Below, one piece after another: positions 50,131 through 59,789 of a stretch of DNA of 64,000 nt. The stretch comes from Gemmatimonas phototrophica (GTDB lineage Bacteria; Gemmatimonadota; Gemmatimonadetes; Gemmatimonadales; Gemmatimonadaceae), in NCBI RefSeq assembly GCF_000695095.2, contig NZ_CP011454.1:2046001-2110000 (forward strand). Reading direction: 5' to 3'. Under the pieces are notes generated by a model. That model was not told the DNA's origin, did no database searches, and worked only from the letters and a program-made list of their open reading frames with translations. The position numbers were made by a program, and so were the translations under genes. How positions within the stretch are numbered: the first letter of the stretch is position 1; each line of letters starts with the position of its first letter.

Positions 50131-51470
50131 TCGCCCGCGCAGGAGCAAGCGACCCGCTTGGTCATCCCGTAACGGGCACGTCGGGGACCGCTGTGCAGGG
50201 GATGGGGCGACGCACCATTGCCGGTGAGGCGGTGGTGGAAGGCATCGGCCTGCATCTCGGGCGTCCGTGCCGACTCGTCTTCAAGCCGGCGCCCGCCGGA
50301 AGCGGGATCGTGTTTCAGCGTCTTGATCTCCCCGGCACGGCGCCTATTCCTGCGCGCGTGGACGTAGCGGTCGAAGCGGAACGTCGCACCCAGCTTGGGA
50401 CCGGAGAAGCCGCACTCCACACCGTTGAGCATGTGCTGGCCGCCGTGGGTGGGCTGGAGATTGATGACCTGCTGATCGAGATGGATGGACCGGAACCGCC
50501 GATCATGGACGGCAGTGCGGTGCCATTTCTCGACGCGCTCAACAGCGCGGGGCTGACCATCCATTCCGGGCGACCGGAGTGGCTGGTCTTGCGTAAGTCC
50601 ATCCGGGTGGTGGACGGCGAGAGTGTCTATGAGGCACACCCGTGCTTCGGGTTGAGTCTGGATGTGACCATCGATTTTCCGCATCCGGTCATCGGTGAAC
50701 AGCGCGGGCAGTATATGGTGACCAGTCGCTCCTTCACGAAGGAACTTGCGGCCGCTCGCACGTTCGGCTTTGTGCACGAAGTTGAGGGGCTGCGAGCCAA
50801 GGGACTCATTCAGGGGGCCTCCACCGCCAACGCCATTGTGCTCGATGGCACCGGCGTACTGGAGACTTCTCTGCGTTGGCCGGACGAATTTGTCCGGCAC
50901 AAGGCCCTCGACTGTGTCGGGGACCTGGTACTTGCGGGCGCGCGTGTGCGGGCCCGCATTGTCGCTCACAAGCCCAGCCACCGTGGCACGGTGGCACTGG
51001 TGCGAGCTCTCGTACAACACGCCATTCGGGAAACCGCCGTGTACACAGTCGAAGACATCATGCAGGTGCTGCCGCACCGCTATCCGTTTCTGCTCGTTGA
51101 TCGCATCCTCGAACTTGAGGAAGGCAAGCGCATTGTCGGCCTCAAGAACGTCACCATCAATGAACCGTTCTTTCAGGGGCACTTCCCGGGGCATCCCATC
51201 ATGCCGGGCGTGCTGATCATTGAAGCGATGGCGCAGGTGGGTGGCATGTTGCTGATGCGCACCATTGAGGATCCGGGCAGCAAGGTGGTGTACTTCCTGT
51301 CACTGGACAACGTGAAGTTCCGTCGTCCGGTCAAGCCCGGTGATCAGCTGCACCTCGAGTTGGAAGTGCTCCAGAAGCGTGGCACCATGTGCAAGATGAA
51401 GGGAACGGCCTACGTGGATGGGCAGGTCGTGACTGAGGCCGAGATGGCAGCCATGGTTCGCGATCGATGA
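50127..51470 (+). CDS. lpxC/fabZ: Bifunctional LpxC-FabZ fusion
   Basis: The 447 aa protein fuses two enzymes. Residues about 25-300 are LpxC, the zinc deacetylase and committed step of lipid A synthesis, with [18 protein letters not shown] and the metal motif [10 protein letters not shown]. Residues about 308-447 are FabZ, the (3R)-hydroxyacyl-ACP dehydratase, with [17 protein letters not shown] and the catalytic [20 protein letters not shown]. Such fusions are known in Bacteroidota and relatives. It couples the branch-point acyl-ACP pool to lipid A. GTG 50127 overlaps lpxD; the stop overlaps lpxA (ATGA). Confidence 0.95.
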   Translation: MIARAGASDPLGHPVTGTSGTAVQGMGRRTIAGEAVVEGIGLHLGRPCRLVFKPAPAGSGIVFQRLDLPGTAPIPARVDVAVEAERRTQLGTGEAALHTVEHVLAAVGGLEIDDLLIEMDGPEPPIMDGSAVPFLDALNSAGLTIHSGRPEWLVLRKSIRVVDGESVYEAHPCFGLSLDVTIDFPHPVIGEQRGQYMVTSRSFTKELAAARTFGFVHEVEGLRAKGLIQGASTANAIVLDGTGVLETSLRWPDEFVRHKALDCVGDLVLAGARVRARIVAHKPSHRGTVALVRALVQHAIRETAVYTVEDIMQVLPHRYPFLLVDRILELEEGKRIVGLKNVTINEPFFQGHFPGHPIMPGVLIIEAMAQVGGMLLMRTIEDPGSKVVYFLSLDNVKFRRPVKPGDQLHLELEVLQKRGTMCKMKGTAYVDGQVVTEAEMAAMVRDR

Positions 51471-52267
51471 GCGCCGGGCCGGATGTCGTGAGCGGAACCC
51501 GCGTTCACCCCTCGGCCATCATCGACCCCACCGCACAGCTGGGTGAAGGCGTCGAGATTGGCCCGTGGGCTTTCATTGGGCCGCAATGTACGGTGGGCGA
51601 CGGAACGCGCATTGCCGCGCGCGCGACGCTGGAGCGGAATGTCCGACTGGGGCAGCGCGTCACCATTGGCGTGGGCGCCGTGCTGGGAGGGGATCCCCAG
51701 GACCTCAAGTTTCGCGGGGAAGAAACGTGGGTCGAGGTGGGCGACGACACCACCGTGCGCGAGTATGCCACGATCAATCGCGGCACCGCACATTCGGTGA
51801 CCACCAGCGTGGGCAGGCACTGCTTCCTGATGAGCTATGTGCACCTGGCGCATGATTGCCATCTGGGCGATCACATCATCATCTCAAACGGGACGCAGCT
51901 CGCCGGACACGTCACGGTGGAAGACCGGGCGATCATTTCCGGACTGTGTGCGGTACACCAGTTTGCGCGCATCGGTCGCCATTCGTTCATCGGGGGATGC
52001 TCCCGCGTCTCGCAGGATGTGCCGCCCTTTGTGCGGGCCGTTGGGAATCCCATCAAGCTGTTCGGGCTCAACTCCGTCGGGCTTCAGCGGAGTGGCTTTG
52101 ATGAACCCGTGGTGCGGGAACTCAAGAAGGCTTATCGCCTGTGCTTCCGCTCCGATCTCAATCTGTCTCAGGGCATTGAACGGGCGCGAGCCGAGCTGGA
52201 CATCATTCCTGACGTGCAGCACTTCCTGGATTTCATCGAGGCCAGCCAGCGCGGTGTGGGCTTCTGA
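51467..52267 (+). CDS. lpxA: Acyl-ACP--UDP-N-acetylglucosamine O-acyltransferase LpxA
   Basis: LpxA adds the first 3-hydroxyacyl chain to UDP-GlcNAc. The 266 aa protein is a hexapeptide-repeat beta helix. The catalytic His is within [17 protein letters not shown], and the substrate-site segments [20 protein letters not shown] and [11 protein letters not shown] are clear. A helical C-terminal domain follows. ATG 51467 overlaps the lpxC-fabZ stop. It precedes a Gfo/Idh/MocA oxidoreductase by 24 bases, which raises the question of a modified sugar substrate. Confidence 0.96.
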   Translation: MSAGPDVVSGTRVHPSAIIDPTAQLGEGVEIGPWAFIGPQCTVGDGTRIAARATLERNVRLGQRVTIGVGAVLGGDPQDLKFRGEETWVEVGDDTTVREYATINRGTAHSVTTSVGRHCFLMSYVHLAHDCHLGDHIIISNGTQLAGHVTVEDRAIISGLCAVHQFARIGRHSFIGGCSRVSQDVPPFVRAVGNPIKLFGLNSVGLQRSGFDEPVVRELKKAYRLCFRSDLNLSQGIERARAELDIIPDVQHFLDFIEASQRGVGF

Positions 52268-52291
52268 CCGGATCACCCCAACGAGTCAGGC

Positions 52292-53341
52292 ATGAACGGC
52301 GTCGCTGACAACCAATTGTTTTCGCGGTCCACGTCACCTCGGGTGGGTGTCGTGGGCGCCGGCGGACTGGGCATCCATCATGTGCGCATCCTGCGTGATT
52401 TGTGCGGGCAGCGCTTTGTCGGATTTGTTGATGAACATCCTGGACGCGCGTCTCAGGTCGCGGCGCAGTACCAGGTAACCGCGTTTCCGTCGCTCGACCG
52501 ACTACTCGATGAAGTGGACGCCGTGTCGATTGTGGTGCCCACGACTGCGCACCACGCCGTCGCGTCCGCCGCGCTGGCCCGCGGGAAGCATGTCTTTGTG
52601 GAGAAACCCTTCACCGTCACGCTCGCCGAGGCGGATGATCTGCTGCACAAGGCCAGAGCCGCCGGGGTCATCCTGCAGGTGGGACACGTCGAGCGATTCA
52701 ATCGGGCGGTCCGGGCGGCCATGCCGTTCGTGGATGGCCCACGATTCATCGAGAGCGATCGTCTGGCCCCGTTCAATCCCCGTGGGTCTGATGTCGCGGT
52801 CGTACTGGATCTCATGATTCACGATCTCGATCTCGTACACACCTTGGTCGGCGTACCCGTGACCGATGTGCAGGCCATGGGCATTCCGGTCCTGACACCG
52901 CAGCTGGATATTGCCAACGCCCGGCTGACGTTTGCCAACGGCGCGGTCGCCAACATTACGGCCAGTCGTGTGTCGCGTGAACGGCTGCGCAAGCTTCGCA
53001 TTTTTCAGCGGAGCGGTTACCTGTCGCTGGATCTTGCGGCCGGCACCGGCGAGTACTTCCGGTTACGTGGTGACTTTGATCCCATGCTGCTGGCCCGAGC
53101 GCCACGGGCGCTGGAAGAGTTTGTGGAACGTGTGGTGCTCGAAGCTCCCGATGGCGAGCCGTTGGTGCTCGAGCTCTCGCAATTCCTCGGTGCCATCATT
53201 GGGCGCAATCCGGTCGCGGTGACCGGCGAGGAAGGGCGTGAAGCCCTCGAGGCCGCGCTCCGCATTGTTGCGGCCATTGAGCAGGCACATGCCGTGATGA
53301 AAGCCGGGGATGTCGCAGCAGGTGGGGCGCCCGGTGCGTGA
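52292..53341 (+). CDS. Gfo/Idh/MocA-family oxidoreductase in the lipid A cluster (GnnA-like candidate)
   Basis: This 349 aa protein has an N-terminal Rossmann fold (VGVVGAGGLGIHHVRIL, about 14-30), the GKHVFVEKPFTVTLAEAD motif with the catalytic Lys-Pro pair (about 95-110), and a C-terminal alpha/beta domain. It lies between lpxA and lpxB. In Acidithiobacillus and Leptospira a Gfo/Idh/MocA enzyme, GnnA, oxidises UDP-GlcNAc at C3 before GnnB amination, giving amide-linked lipid A. The cluster position suggests a similar role, but no GnnB-type aminotransferase is in the window, so this is inference. Confidence 0.75.
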   Translation: MNGVADNQLFSRSTSPRVGVVGAGGLGIHHVRILRDLCGQRFVGFVDEHPGRASQVAAQYQVTAFPSLDRLLDEVDAVSIVVPTTAHHAVASAALARGKHVFVEKPFTVTLAEADDLLHKARAAGVILQVGHVERFNRAVRAAMPFVDGPRFIESDRLAPFNPRGSDVAVVLDLMIHDLDLVHTLVGVPVTDVQAMGIPVLTPQLDIANARLTFANGAVANITASRVSRERLRKLRIFQRSGYLSLDLAAGTGEYFRLRGDFDPMLLARAPRALEEFVERVVLEAPDGEPLVLELSQFLGAIIGRNPVAVTGEEGREALEAALRIVAAIEQAHAVMKAGDVAAGGAPGA

Positions 53342-54449
53342 AGTGCTGTTCGTCGTTGGAGAGGCCTCCGGCGATTTGCACGCGGGAAAGGTTGCGGAGA
53401 TTCTTCGCGAACTGGTTCCCGATGTGCACATGGTTGGTGTTGGCGGTGGCCATATGCAGCGGGCAGGGGTGGAACTCTTGGAGGATGTCAAACACCTGGC
53501 CGTGATGGGGTTTGTAGAGGTACTTCAGCACGTGCCCAAGCATTGGGCGTTGCTGAAGCGTCTGCGCGCGCGAATTGAAAGCGGTCGGGTCGGGCTTGTG
53601 GTGCTGCTCGACTATCCGGGTTTCAATCTGAAGGTGGCCGAGGTTGCCCATCGCGCCGGTGTGCCGGTGTTGTACTACATCACGCCGCAGGTGTGGGCGT
53701 GGGGCGCCAAACGCTTACCCACGATTGCCCGTCTGGTCACCAAGGCCGCGCCGATCTTGCCCTTTGAAGAGGCGCTGCTGCGTCAACATGGCGTGGATGC
53801 CACATTCGTGGGCCATCCGTTGCTTGATCGGGCCCAGTCACTGCCGTCTGCAAAGGAAGCGCGGCAATCGCTTGGGCTGGCCCCTGATCGACCGGTCCTC
53901 GCGGTCTTTCCGGGCAGTCGCAAAGCGGAGATTGCCCGTCACCTGCAATCGTTCGTTGAAGCCGCGCAAGAGGTACAGCGTCGGCGTCCCGATGTGCAGG
54001 TGGTCGTGGGCGCGGCACCGACGGTCACGATTCCCCCGGCGGCATGCCCCTTTCCCCTTGTGCAAGGGCCGTCGTTCGTGGCGCAACGCGCCGCCACGGC
54101 AGGGCTGCTCAAGAGCGGCACCAATACGCTCGAAGCGGCGGTGGCCGGTTTGCCCCATGTGATCGGCTACAAGACCAGTCCCATCACCTATGCCATCGCC
54201 AAACGTGTGGTGAAAATTCCCCATATTGGCTTGGTCAATGTGGTGGCAGGGCGTGAAGTGTCGAAGGAGTTTGTGCAGGATGCATTTGTGCCGGCACGAG
54301 TGGCGGATGCGCTGATGCCCTTGTTGGAGATGCAGAGCCCCGAGCGTCAACGGGCCGAAGCGGGATTGGCCGAAGTCCGTGGCAAGCTGGGAACAGCTGG
54401 TGCCTCGCGACGGGTGGCTGAGATGATCGTGGGGATGTTGGCGCCATGA
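53310..54449 (+). CDS. lpxB: Lipid A disaccharide synthase LpxB
   Basis: LpxB is a GT19 glycosyltransferase that joins lipid X with UDP-diacylglucosamine to make the disaccharide backbone at the inner membrane. The 379 aa protein has the LFVVGEASGDLHAGKV opening, YYITPQVWAWGAKR, VGHPLLD, LAVFPGSRKAEI, GTNTLEAAVAGLP and YKTSPITYAIAKRVVKIPHIGLVN segments. ATG 53310 overlaps the oxidoreductase by 32 bases; an in-frame GTG at 53334 is an alternative start. Confidence 0.95.
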   Translation: MSQQVGRPVREVLFVVGEASGDLHAGKVAEILRELVPDVHMVGVGGGHMQRAGVELLEDVKHLAVMGFVEVLQHVPKHWALLKRLRARIESGRVGLVVLLDYPGFNLKVAEVAHRAGVPVLYYITPQVWAWGAKRLPTIARLVTKAAPILPFEEALLRQHGVDATFVGHPLLDRAQSLPSAKEARQSLGLAPDRPVLAVFPGSRKAEIARHLQSFVEAAQEVQRRRPDVQVVVGAAPTVTIPPAACPFPLVQGPSFVAQRAATAGLLKSGTNTLEAAVAGLPHVIGYKTSPITYAIAKRVVKIPHIGLVNVVAGREVSKEFVQDAFVPARVADALMPLLEMQSPERQRAEAGLAEVRGKLGTAGASRRVAEMIVGMLAP

Positions 54450-55183
54450 CGGCGTCCGCCACCGCTGGGACACGCCCCGGAGTGGTTCTGGACTGGAAGA
54501 CACGTCTGGCGATCACGGTTGGCGGACTCCTGGTCGCGCTGCTCGGGCGCACGTGGCGTGTGCGAACCTACGGTCGTGACGCGCAGCTGCGACCATCGGG
54601 CTATGTCGGCCCGGTGGTGTATACGTTGTGGCACGGCCAGATGCTTTCACTGCTCTGGCGGCACACGGTTCGCACAGGCGTGCTGGTGAGTGAACACAAG
54701 GACGGCGAAATCATCACGCGCATTCTGGAACAGTTCGGCATGTTCGGCGTGCGTGGCTCTTCTTCGCGTGGCGGAACGCGGGCGTTGCTGGAGGCGGTGC
54801 AGGTGGTGAAGGGCGGGACGCACATGGCCTTCACGCCGGACGGACCACGTGGGCCGCGCCATAGCTTTGCGCCGGGGGCCTTAATCCTCGCGCATCGCGC
54901 CGCGGTCCCCATTGTCACCATTACGGCCCACGTGGACCGCGTGTGGCGATTCGGCAGTTGGGACGCGTTTGAGCTACCCAAGCCATTTGCCCGAATCACC
55001 GTGCTGTATGGCGAGCCACGAGTGGTGCAAGGTGATGATGTGCGTGCTGCGGCCGAACGCGCGGCCGAATTTACGCAGTACATGCATGAGGATCGTGCTC
55101 GGGCCGATGTGCTGGCGGCGGGTGGGGCACGCACGAGCGGGACGCCGTCGGCCGCCGTGCCGACCGGTCCCGCCGACAGCTGA
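54446..55183 (+). CDS. DUF374-family lysophospholipid acyltransferase-like protein (LpxJ-like candidate)
   Basis: The 245 aa protein has a hydrophobic N-terminal helix (about 22-40), an acyltransferase motif YTLWHGQMLSLLW with the catalytic His, SSSRGGTRALLEA, and the PDGPRGPRH block. This DUF374 architecture matches LpxJ of Helicobacter/Campylobacter, a secondary lipid A acyltransferase. The gene sits between lpxB and lpxK, where a lipid A acyltransferase would fit, and no LpxL/LpxM-type gene is in the window. A general phospholipid acyltransferase role cannot be excluded. Confidence 0.75.
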   Translation: MTASATAGTRPGVVLDWKTRLAITVGGLLVALLGRTWRVRTYGRDAQLRPSGYVGPVVYTLWHGQMLSLLWRHTVRTGVLVSEHKDGEIITRILEQFGMFGVRGSSSRGGTRALLEAVQVVKGGTHMAFTPDGPRGPRHSFAPGALILAHRAAVPIVTITAHVDRVWRFGSWDAFELPKPFARITVLYGEPRVVQGDDVRAAAERAAEFTQYMHEDRARADVLAAGGARTSGTPSAAVPTGPADS

Positions 55184-55191
55184 GCGTTCGA

Positions 55192-56292
55192 ATGTCCACC
55201 GATGCCCGGTTACGCGCCTTCGCGGAGTGGGTATGGTATTCGGGCCGTGCCGGTGCCTCCGCCGTGCGGACAGTGCTGTCTCCCGGCGAATGGGTGTTTA
55301 CCCGAATCGTGAACGCAAGGAACCGGGCGTTTGATGCCGAGTCGGTTGGCGGTCGAGGCATTCTCTCGTCGCTTCCGGTCTTGTCGGTTGGCAATCTGAC
55401 CGTCGGGGGGACCGGAAAAACGCCGGTCTCGTCCTGGTTCGCAGCCCGGCTCCGTGCACGCGGCGCGCACCCGGCGCTGATCCTGCGCGGCTACGGCGAC
55501 GATGAGTGGCGCGTACACCAACTGCTGGTCCCGGGCCTCCCAGTGTTGGCCAATAGGGATCGGCTTCAGGCGATACGGCACGCGCGTCATGATGGTGCCG
55601 ACTGCGCCGTGCTGGATGACGCCTTTCAGCACCGCCGGGTAGACCGCGTGTCTGACGTGGTTCTGGTGAGCGCCGATCGTTTCACCCCGGATGTGCGCCT
55701 GCTCCCCTGTGGGCCCTACCGGGAAGGGCTGGACGCGCTCCGGAGGGCCACGTGCGTGGTGATTACGGCGAAGGCCGCAACCGAGGCCCAGGTGCGCCGG
55801 ACTGAAGAGGCGGTCGCTCGCGCCGCACCTGATGTCCCACTGGCCGTAGTTCGCCTGGTGCCCGACCGCATTCGTGTGGCGCCCCAGTCGAACCCCGTGC
55901 ATGGTGTTACTGAAAACGCAGGTTGGGGTGAACCTCTGGTCTGGCTCCGCGACCAGCGCGTGCTGTTGGCGTCTGCCATTGCCGATGCTGACGCGTTTGA
56001 ACGGCAAGTCGTCGCCTCCGGTGTGCCGGTGGTGAGGCATATTCGCTTCCCTGATCATTACGCCTTCACACCGCATGACGTGGCACAGATGGTCGAGGCA
56101 GCGCAGGGGGGCGATGGCGTGCTGTGCACGCTCAAGGATGCCGTCAAACTCGGTCCGCTATGGCCTCGCGCTGCCGCTCCGCTTTGGTATCTTTCACAGA
56201 CACTCGTGGTTGATCGAGGCGCCGAAGTCCTGGAGCGGGAATGTGACCGGGTTCTGGCGGCGCGCGCAGCCACGGTTCCTACCGCCGGCTGA
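55192..56292 (+). CDS. lpxK: Tetraacyldisaccharide 4'-kinase LpxK
   Basis: LpxK phosphorylates the lipid A disaccharide at 4' to give lipid IVA. The 366 aa protein has the Walker A loop [15 protein letters not shown] (about 62-80), a following long P-loop NTPase core, [16 protein letters not shown], and the [15 protein letters not shown] segment. It starts 8 bases after the acyltransferase gene and ends the lpx cluster. A 26-base gap precedes gdhA. Confidence 0.95.
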   Translation: MSTDARLRAFAEWVWYSGRAGASAVRTVLSPGEWVFTRIVNARNRAFDAESVGGRGILSSLPVLSVGNLTVGGTGKTPVSSWFAARLRARGAHPALILRGYGDDEWRVHQLLVPGLPVLANRDRLQAIRHARHDGADCAVLDDAFQHRRVDRVSDVVLVSADRFTPDVRLLPCGPYREGLDALRRATCVVITAKAATEAQVRRTEEAVARAAPDVPLAVVRLVPDRIRVAPQSNPVHGVTENAGWGEPLVWLRDQRVLLASAIADADAFERQVVASGVPVVRHIRFPDHYAFTPHDVAQMVEAAQGGDGVLCTLKDAVKLGPLWPRAAAPLWYLSQTLVVDRGAEVLERECDRVLAARAATVPTAG

Positions 56293-56318
56293 GCTGGCAC
56301 CCTAAAACTCCCCGCCCA

Positions 56319-57629
56319 ATGGCCATCGACCTCCTGCGACTTCCGACGGACAGTATTGTTCGGCCGGACAAGGATCGGTTTCTGAACGAAGAGAACCCGT
56401 TCGAAGCAATGATGTCCCGCTTCGATCGCGCCGCCGAGTTACTCGATCTGGAACCCGGCATCTACAAGATTCTACGCAATCCGGAGAAGCAGCTCATCGT
56501 ATCCGTTCCCGTCATGATGGATAACGGGGATGTTGAGGTGTTCACCGGCTATCGCGTGCTGTACAACACGTCACGTGGGCCGGCCAAAGGCGGCATTCGC
56601 TTTGACCTCAATGTGACGCTGGAAGAGGTCAAGGCACTGGCGGCATGGATGACGTGGAAGTGCGCCGTGGTGAATCTGCCCTTTGGTGGTGCCAAGGGCG
56701 GCGTGATTTGCGATCCGTTGTCCATGAGCGTGGGCGAGTTGGAGCGTGTGACGCGTCGCTATACCAAGGGCATCATTTCGCTGCTCGGTCCCGACACCGA
56801 CGTCCCGGCGCCCGATGTGAACACGAATGAACGTGTGATGGCGTGGCTGATGGATACGTACTCCATGCATGTGGGGCGTACGGAGAATGCCGTCACCACT
56901 GGCAAGCCGGTGGAGATGGGCGGGTCGCTGGGCAGAAAGGAAGCGACGGGTCGCGGCTGCATGCTCGTGACCAAGGAGGCGCTGACCCATCTCGGCATGG
57001 ACCTGAACGGTGCGACCATTGCCGTGCAGGGTTTCGGCAACGTCGGGTCGATTGCGGCCAGGTTGATGGCGCAGCAGGGCGCCAAGGTCATTGGTATCAG
57101 CGATCGCGCCGGCGCGTTCTACAATGCGAAGGGCATCGACATTGATGCGGCCATCAAACACGTGCAGCAGCACCGTTCGTTGGAAGGGTTCACGGGCGGC
57201 GATGCCATTGATGCCGAAGAACTGCTGACCCTCGAAGTGGATGTGCTGGTGCCGGCCGCCCTCGAGAACGTCATCACCACCAAGAACGCGCCGAGAATCC
57301 GCGCCAAGGTGATTTGCGAGGGGGCCAACGGCCCCACCACGGCGGCTGCCGATCCCATCCTCGACGAAAAGGGGATCTTCGTCATCCCGGACATTCTCGC
57401 GAATGCCGGCGGCGTCACGGTGTCGTACTTCGAGTGGGTTCAGGATCGCATGGGCTATTTCTGGAGCGAGGCCATCGTCAACGAGCGGTTGGGCGACATC
57501 ATGACGCGCAGCTTCGGCGATGTGCTGCAGCTGTCCAAGCAGCATCGCGTAAACATGCGTACGGCGGCGTACATGTTGTCCATCAGCCGAGTGGCCACCG
57601 TGCACCGTCTGCGTGGCATCTACGCCTAA
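56319..57629 (+). CDS. gdhA: Glu/Leu/Phe/Val-family glutamate dehydrogenase
   Basis: This enzyme interconverts glutamate and 2-oxoglutarate with ammonia. The 436 aa protein has the substrate Lys motifs GPAKGGIRF and [32 protein letters not shown], the Rossmann motif GFGNVGS, and [17 protein letters not shown]. The length and motifs fit the hexameric NAD-type family. The cofactor is not certain from inspection. It is oriented with the lpx genes but shares no biochemical link with them. Confidence 0.93.
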   Translation: MAIDLLRLPTDSIVRPDKDRFLNEENPFEAMMSRFDRAAELLDLEPGIYKILRNPEKQLIVSVPVMMDNGDVEVFTGYRVLYNTSRGPAKGGIRFDLNVTLEEVKALAAWMTWKCAVVNLPFGGAKGGVICDPLSMSVGELERVTRRYTKGIISLLGPDTDVPAPDVNTNERVMAWLMDTYSMHVGRTENAVTTGKPVEMGGSLGRKEATGRGCMLVTKEALTHLGMDLNGATIAVQGFGNVGSIAARLMAQQGAKVIGISDRAGAFYNAKGIDIDAAIKHVQQHRSLEGFTGGDAIDAEELLTLEVDVLVPAALENVITTKNAPRIRAKVICEGANGPTTAAADPILDEKGIFVIPDILANAGGVTVSYFEWVQDRMGYFWSEAIVNERLGDIMTRSFGDVLQLSKQHRVNMRTAAYMLSISRVATVHRLRGIYA

Positions 57630-57641
57630 GCGGCTCACGCC

Positions 57642-58106
57642 GTGCGCGTTTCGCTGCTGGTAATCGGCCGGCCTCGCCACGCGGGGCTGGCCGATGCCAT
57701 TCGGGACTACGAAACCCGGGCGGCCCGCTATTGGCCACTCGATGTGATCGAGGTCAAAGAGGAGCCGGGGCGGGGGCTGAGTGGTGATGTGGTGCGCGAG
57801 CGGGAAGGGGAGCGGCTGGCCGAGCGGATCCCCGGTGACACTGTGCTGGTGGCCTGCGACCCGGGCGGGGTGGTGATGGAGTCGGACGCCTTCGCCCGCT
57901 GGCTGCAGGACCAGCGGGACGGTGCCCGCAGCGTGGCGTTTGTCATTGGCGGGGCTCATGGACTTGGGACGGCGGTTCGTCAGCGGGCCAATCGACGCCT
58001 GTCACTGGCGCCTTGGACGCTCCCGCATGAGGTTGCACGTCTGGTGTTGAGCGAGCAGTTGTATCGGGCCGGGACTATCATGCGTGGAGAGCCGTACCAC
58101 AAATGA
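57642..58106 (+). CDS. rlmH: 23S rRNA (pseudouridine1915-N3)-methyltransferase RlmH
   Basis: RlmH methylates pseudouridine 1915 in 23S helix 69. The 154 aa SPOUT protein has RVSLLVIGRPRHAGLADAIRDYETRA at the N-terminus, and the SAM-binding knot FVIGGAHGLG with LSLAPWTLPHEVARLVLSEQLYRAGTIMRGEPYHK at the C-terminus. GTG 57642 is 12 bases after gdhA. A 48-base gap precedes bshC. Confidence 0.94.
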   Translation: MRVSLLVIGRPRHAGLADAIRDYETRAARYWPLDVIEVKEEPGRGLSGDVVREREGERLAERIPGDTVLVACDPGGVVMESDAFARWLQDQRDGARSVAFVIGGAHGLGTAVRQRANRRLSLAPWTLPHEVARLVLSEQLYRAGTIMRGEPYHK

Positions 58107-58154
58107 TCGTTTCGGCAGCCTTCGTACCCCCTGTTCTTTCGTGATCAATCGCCC

Positions 58155-59789
58155 GTGACTGTGAGCCAGGTGGACCACGCTACCAGTAGTCCGACGGACG
58201 CCCCCGGCGCCCTCCACATTCGCACCGTTTCCCTCGGCGGCAGCGCGCTTTCGCGCGCCGTTCAATCCGGGCAGGTGGGACATGCCTGGTACGCCCCTCG
58301 TCCGACGTCGGCTTCCGAATGGGCGGCTCATGCCCGCACTGTTCGGGCATCGCTGGAAGGGACCGATTGGCTGACGGGGCTGGCACCGGCTTTTGCGGCC
58401 ACCGGATTGGCCGCTGAGCGTCTGGCGCGGGCGGCGGCCGAGGGAGTGGTGGTAACCACGGGGCAACAACCCGGATTGTTCGGGGGGCCCATGTATACGT
58501 GGAGCAAGGCCATGAGCGCACTCGCGCTCGCCAATGAGCTGGAGCGCCAGACGGGGATGCCGGTCGCGCCGGTGTTCTGGGCGGCCAGCGACGACGCCGA
58601 CTGGATGGAGGCGGCCGTCACCAATGTGGCCACCTCCAAGGGGTTGGTGAGCGCGTCGTTGGCGGGCCCGGCAACGGAAGGCGTGGCCATGAGCGACGTG
58701 CCCCTGGGGGATCTGCGGCCGGCGCGCGCCGTGCTGGCCGCCGGGTGCGGGTCTGCTGCCCATGCGTCAGTGCTCGAGCTCGTCGATGCCGCCTACGTGC
58801 CCCACGCGACCATTGGCGCGGCCTATGTGCAGCTGATGCGGGCCCTGCTGGAACCGTTGGGCATCGCGGTCCTTGATGCGGCGCATCCTGCGTTGCGCCA
58901 CGCCGCCGATGGATTCCTTCGCCACGCTCTTCGGCAATCTTCGGCCGTGCACGAAGCCCTGCGCGTACGGGTGCAGGAGATCGAGGGGGCGGGCTTTGCA
59001 CCGCAGGTCGATGTCGTGGATGGGCTGTCGCTCGTGTTCCGCTCACAGATTGCCAGCCAGGGCGATGAACTGCAGCGGGTGCGAGAGAGGGTCCCGGTGG
59101 CCGACGCCGCCAGCGTGGCACGCACGGCGGAAGCGGGAACGCTGGGCGCCAATGTCTTGCTGCGTCCGGTCATGGAACGCGCCGTCCTCCCCACGGTGTG
59201 TTACCTGGCAGGTCCCGGGGAGTTCGCCTACTTCGCGCAGGTGGCACCGGTTGCGTCGGCGTTGGGGGCGGCCGTGCCGGTGGCGGCGCCACGTTGGGCC
59301 TGTGAGCTCATCGAAGAAGAAACGCTGGCGCTGCAAGAGCGGTTGGGGCTGAGCGAGGCATCGCTGCGCGATCCGCACGCGGCCGAGCAGATCGTTGCAC
59401 GGGCGCAGATGAACGAACACCTGGCGGACACCATGGAACGCCTGCGCGTCACGCTCGAGACGCAGGTGCGGGCGCTTCATGAGTCGTTGGCGGGGGACGA
59501 CGCGCCCGTGGCGAGCGATGTGGTCCAGGGGCTGGCTCGCGATCTTGCGCACCGATTGGATCGTTTTGAGCGACGGGTGCTTGCCGGTGTGAAACGTCAG
59601 GAGACCGAGGTGCTGCGAGACGTGGCTGCGTTGCGCGCCGCGTTGCGTCCACACGGGCAGTCTCCGGAACGCGTCCTGAATCTGGTCCCGCTGCTGGCGC
59701 GCTTTGGTCCTGGCGTGTTGCGTCGCATGAGCGAAGCGGCGGAACCACATGCACGGGCGCTGGTGACGGGCACCGCGGCCACGGCATGA
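58155..59789 (+). CDS. bshC: Putative bacillithiol biosynthesis cysteine-adding enzyme BshC
   Basis: BshC ligates Cys to GlcN-malate to complete bacillithiol, a low-molecular-weight thiol. The 544 aa protein has the family signature VVTTGQQPGLFGGPMYTWSKAMSALALA (about 96-123) and PVAPVFWAASDDADWME (about 135-151), then a central Rossmann-like part and long C-terminal helices (about 400-510). GTG 58155 is the likely start. No bshA or bshB is visible nearby. It overlaps murJ by 4 bases. Confidence 0.9.
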   Translation: MTVSQVDHATSSPTDAPGALHIRTVSLGGSALSRAVQSGQVGHAWYAPRPTSASEWAAHARTVRASLEGTDWLTGLAPAFAATGLAAERLARAAAEGVVVTTGQQPGLFGGPMYTWSKAMSALALANELERQTGMPVAPVFWAASDDADWMEAAVTNVATSKGLVSASLAGPATEGVAMSDVPLGDLRPARAVLAAGCGSAAHASVLELVDAAYVPHATIGAAYVQLMRALLEPLGIAVLDAAHPALRHAADGFLRHALRQSSAVHEALRVRVQEIEGAGFAPQVDVVDGLSLVFRSQIASQGDELQRVRERVPVADAASVARTAEAGTLGANVLLRPVMERAVLPTVCYLAGPGEFAYFAQVAPVASALGAAVPVAAPRWACELIEEETLALQERLGLSEASLRDPHAAEQIVARAQMNEHLADTMERLRVTLETQVRALHESLAGDDAPVASDVVQGLARDLAHRLDRFERRVLAGVKRQETEVLRDVAALRAALRPHGQSPERVLNLVPLLARFGPGVLRRMSEAAEPHARALVTGTAATA

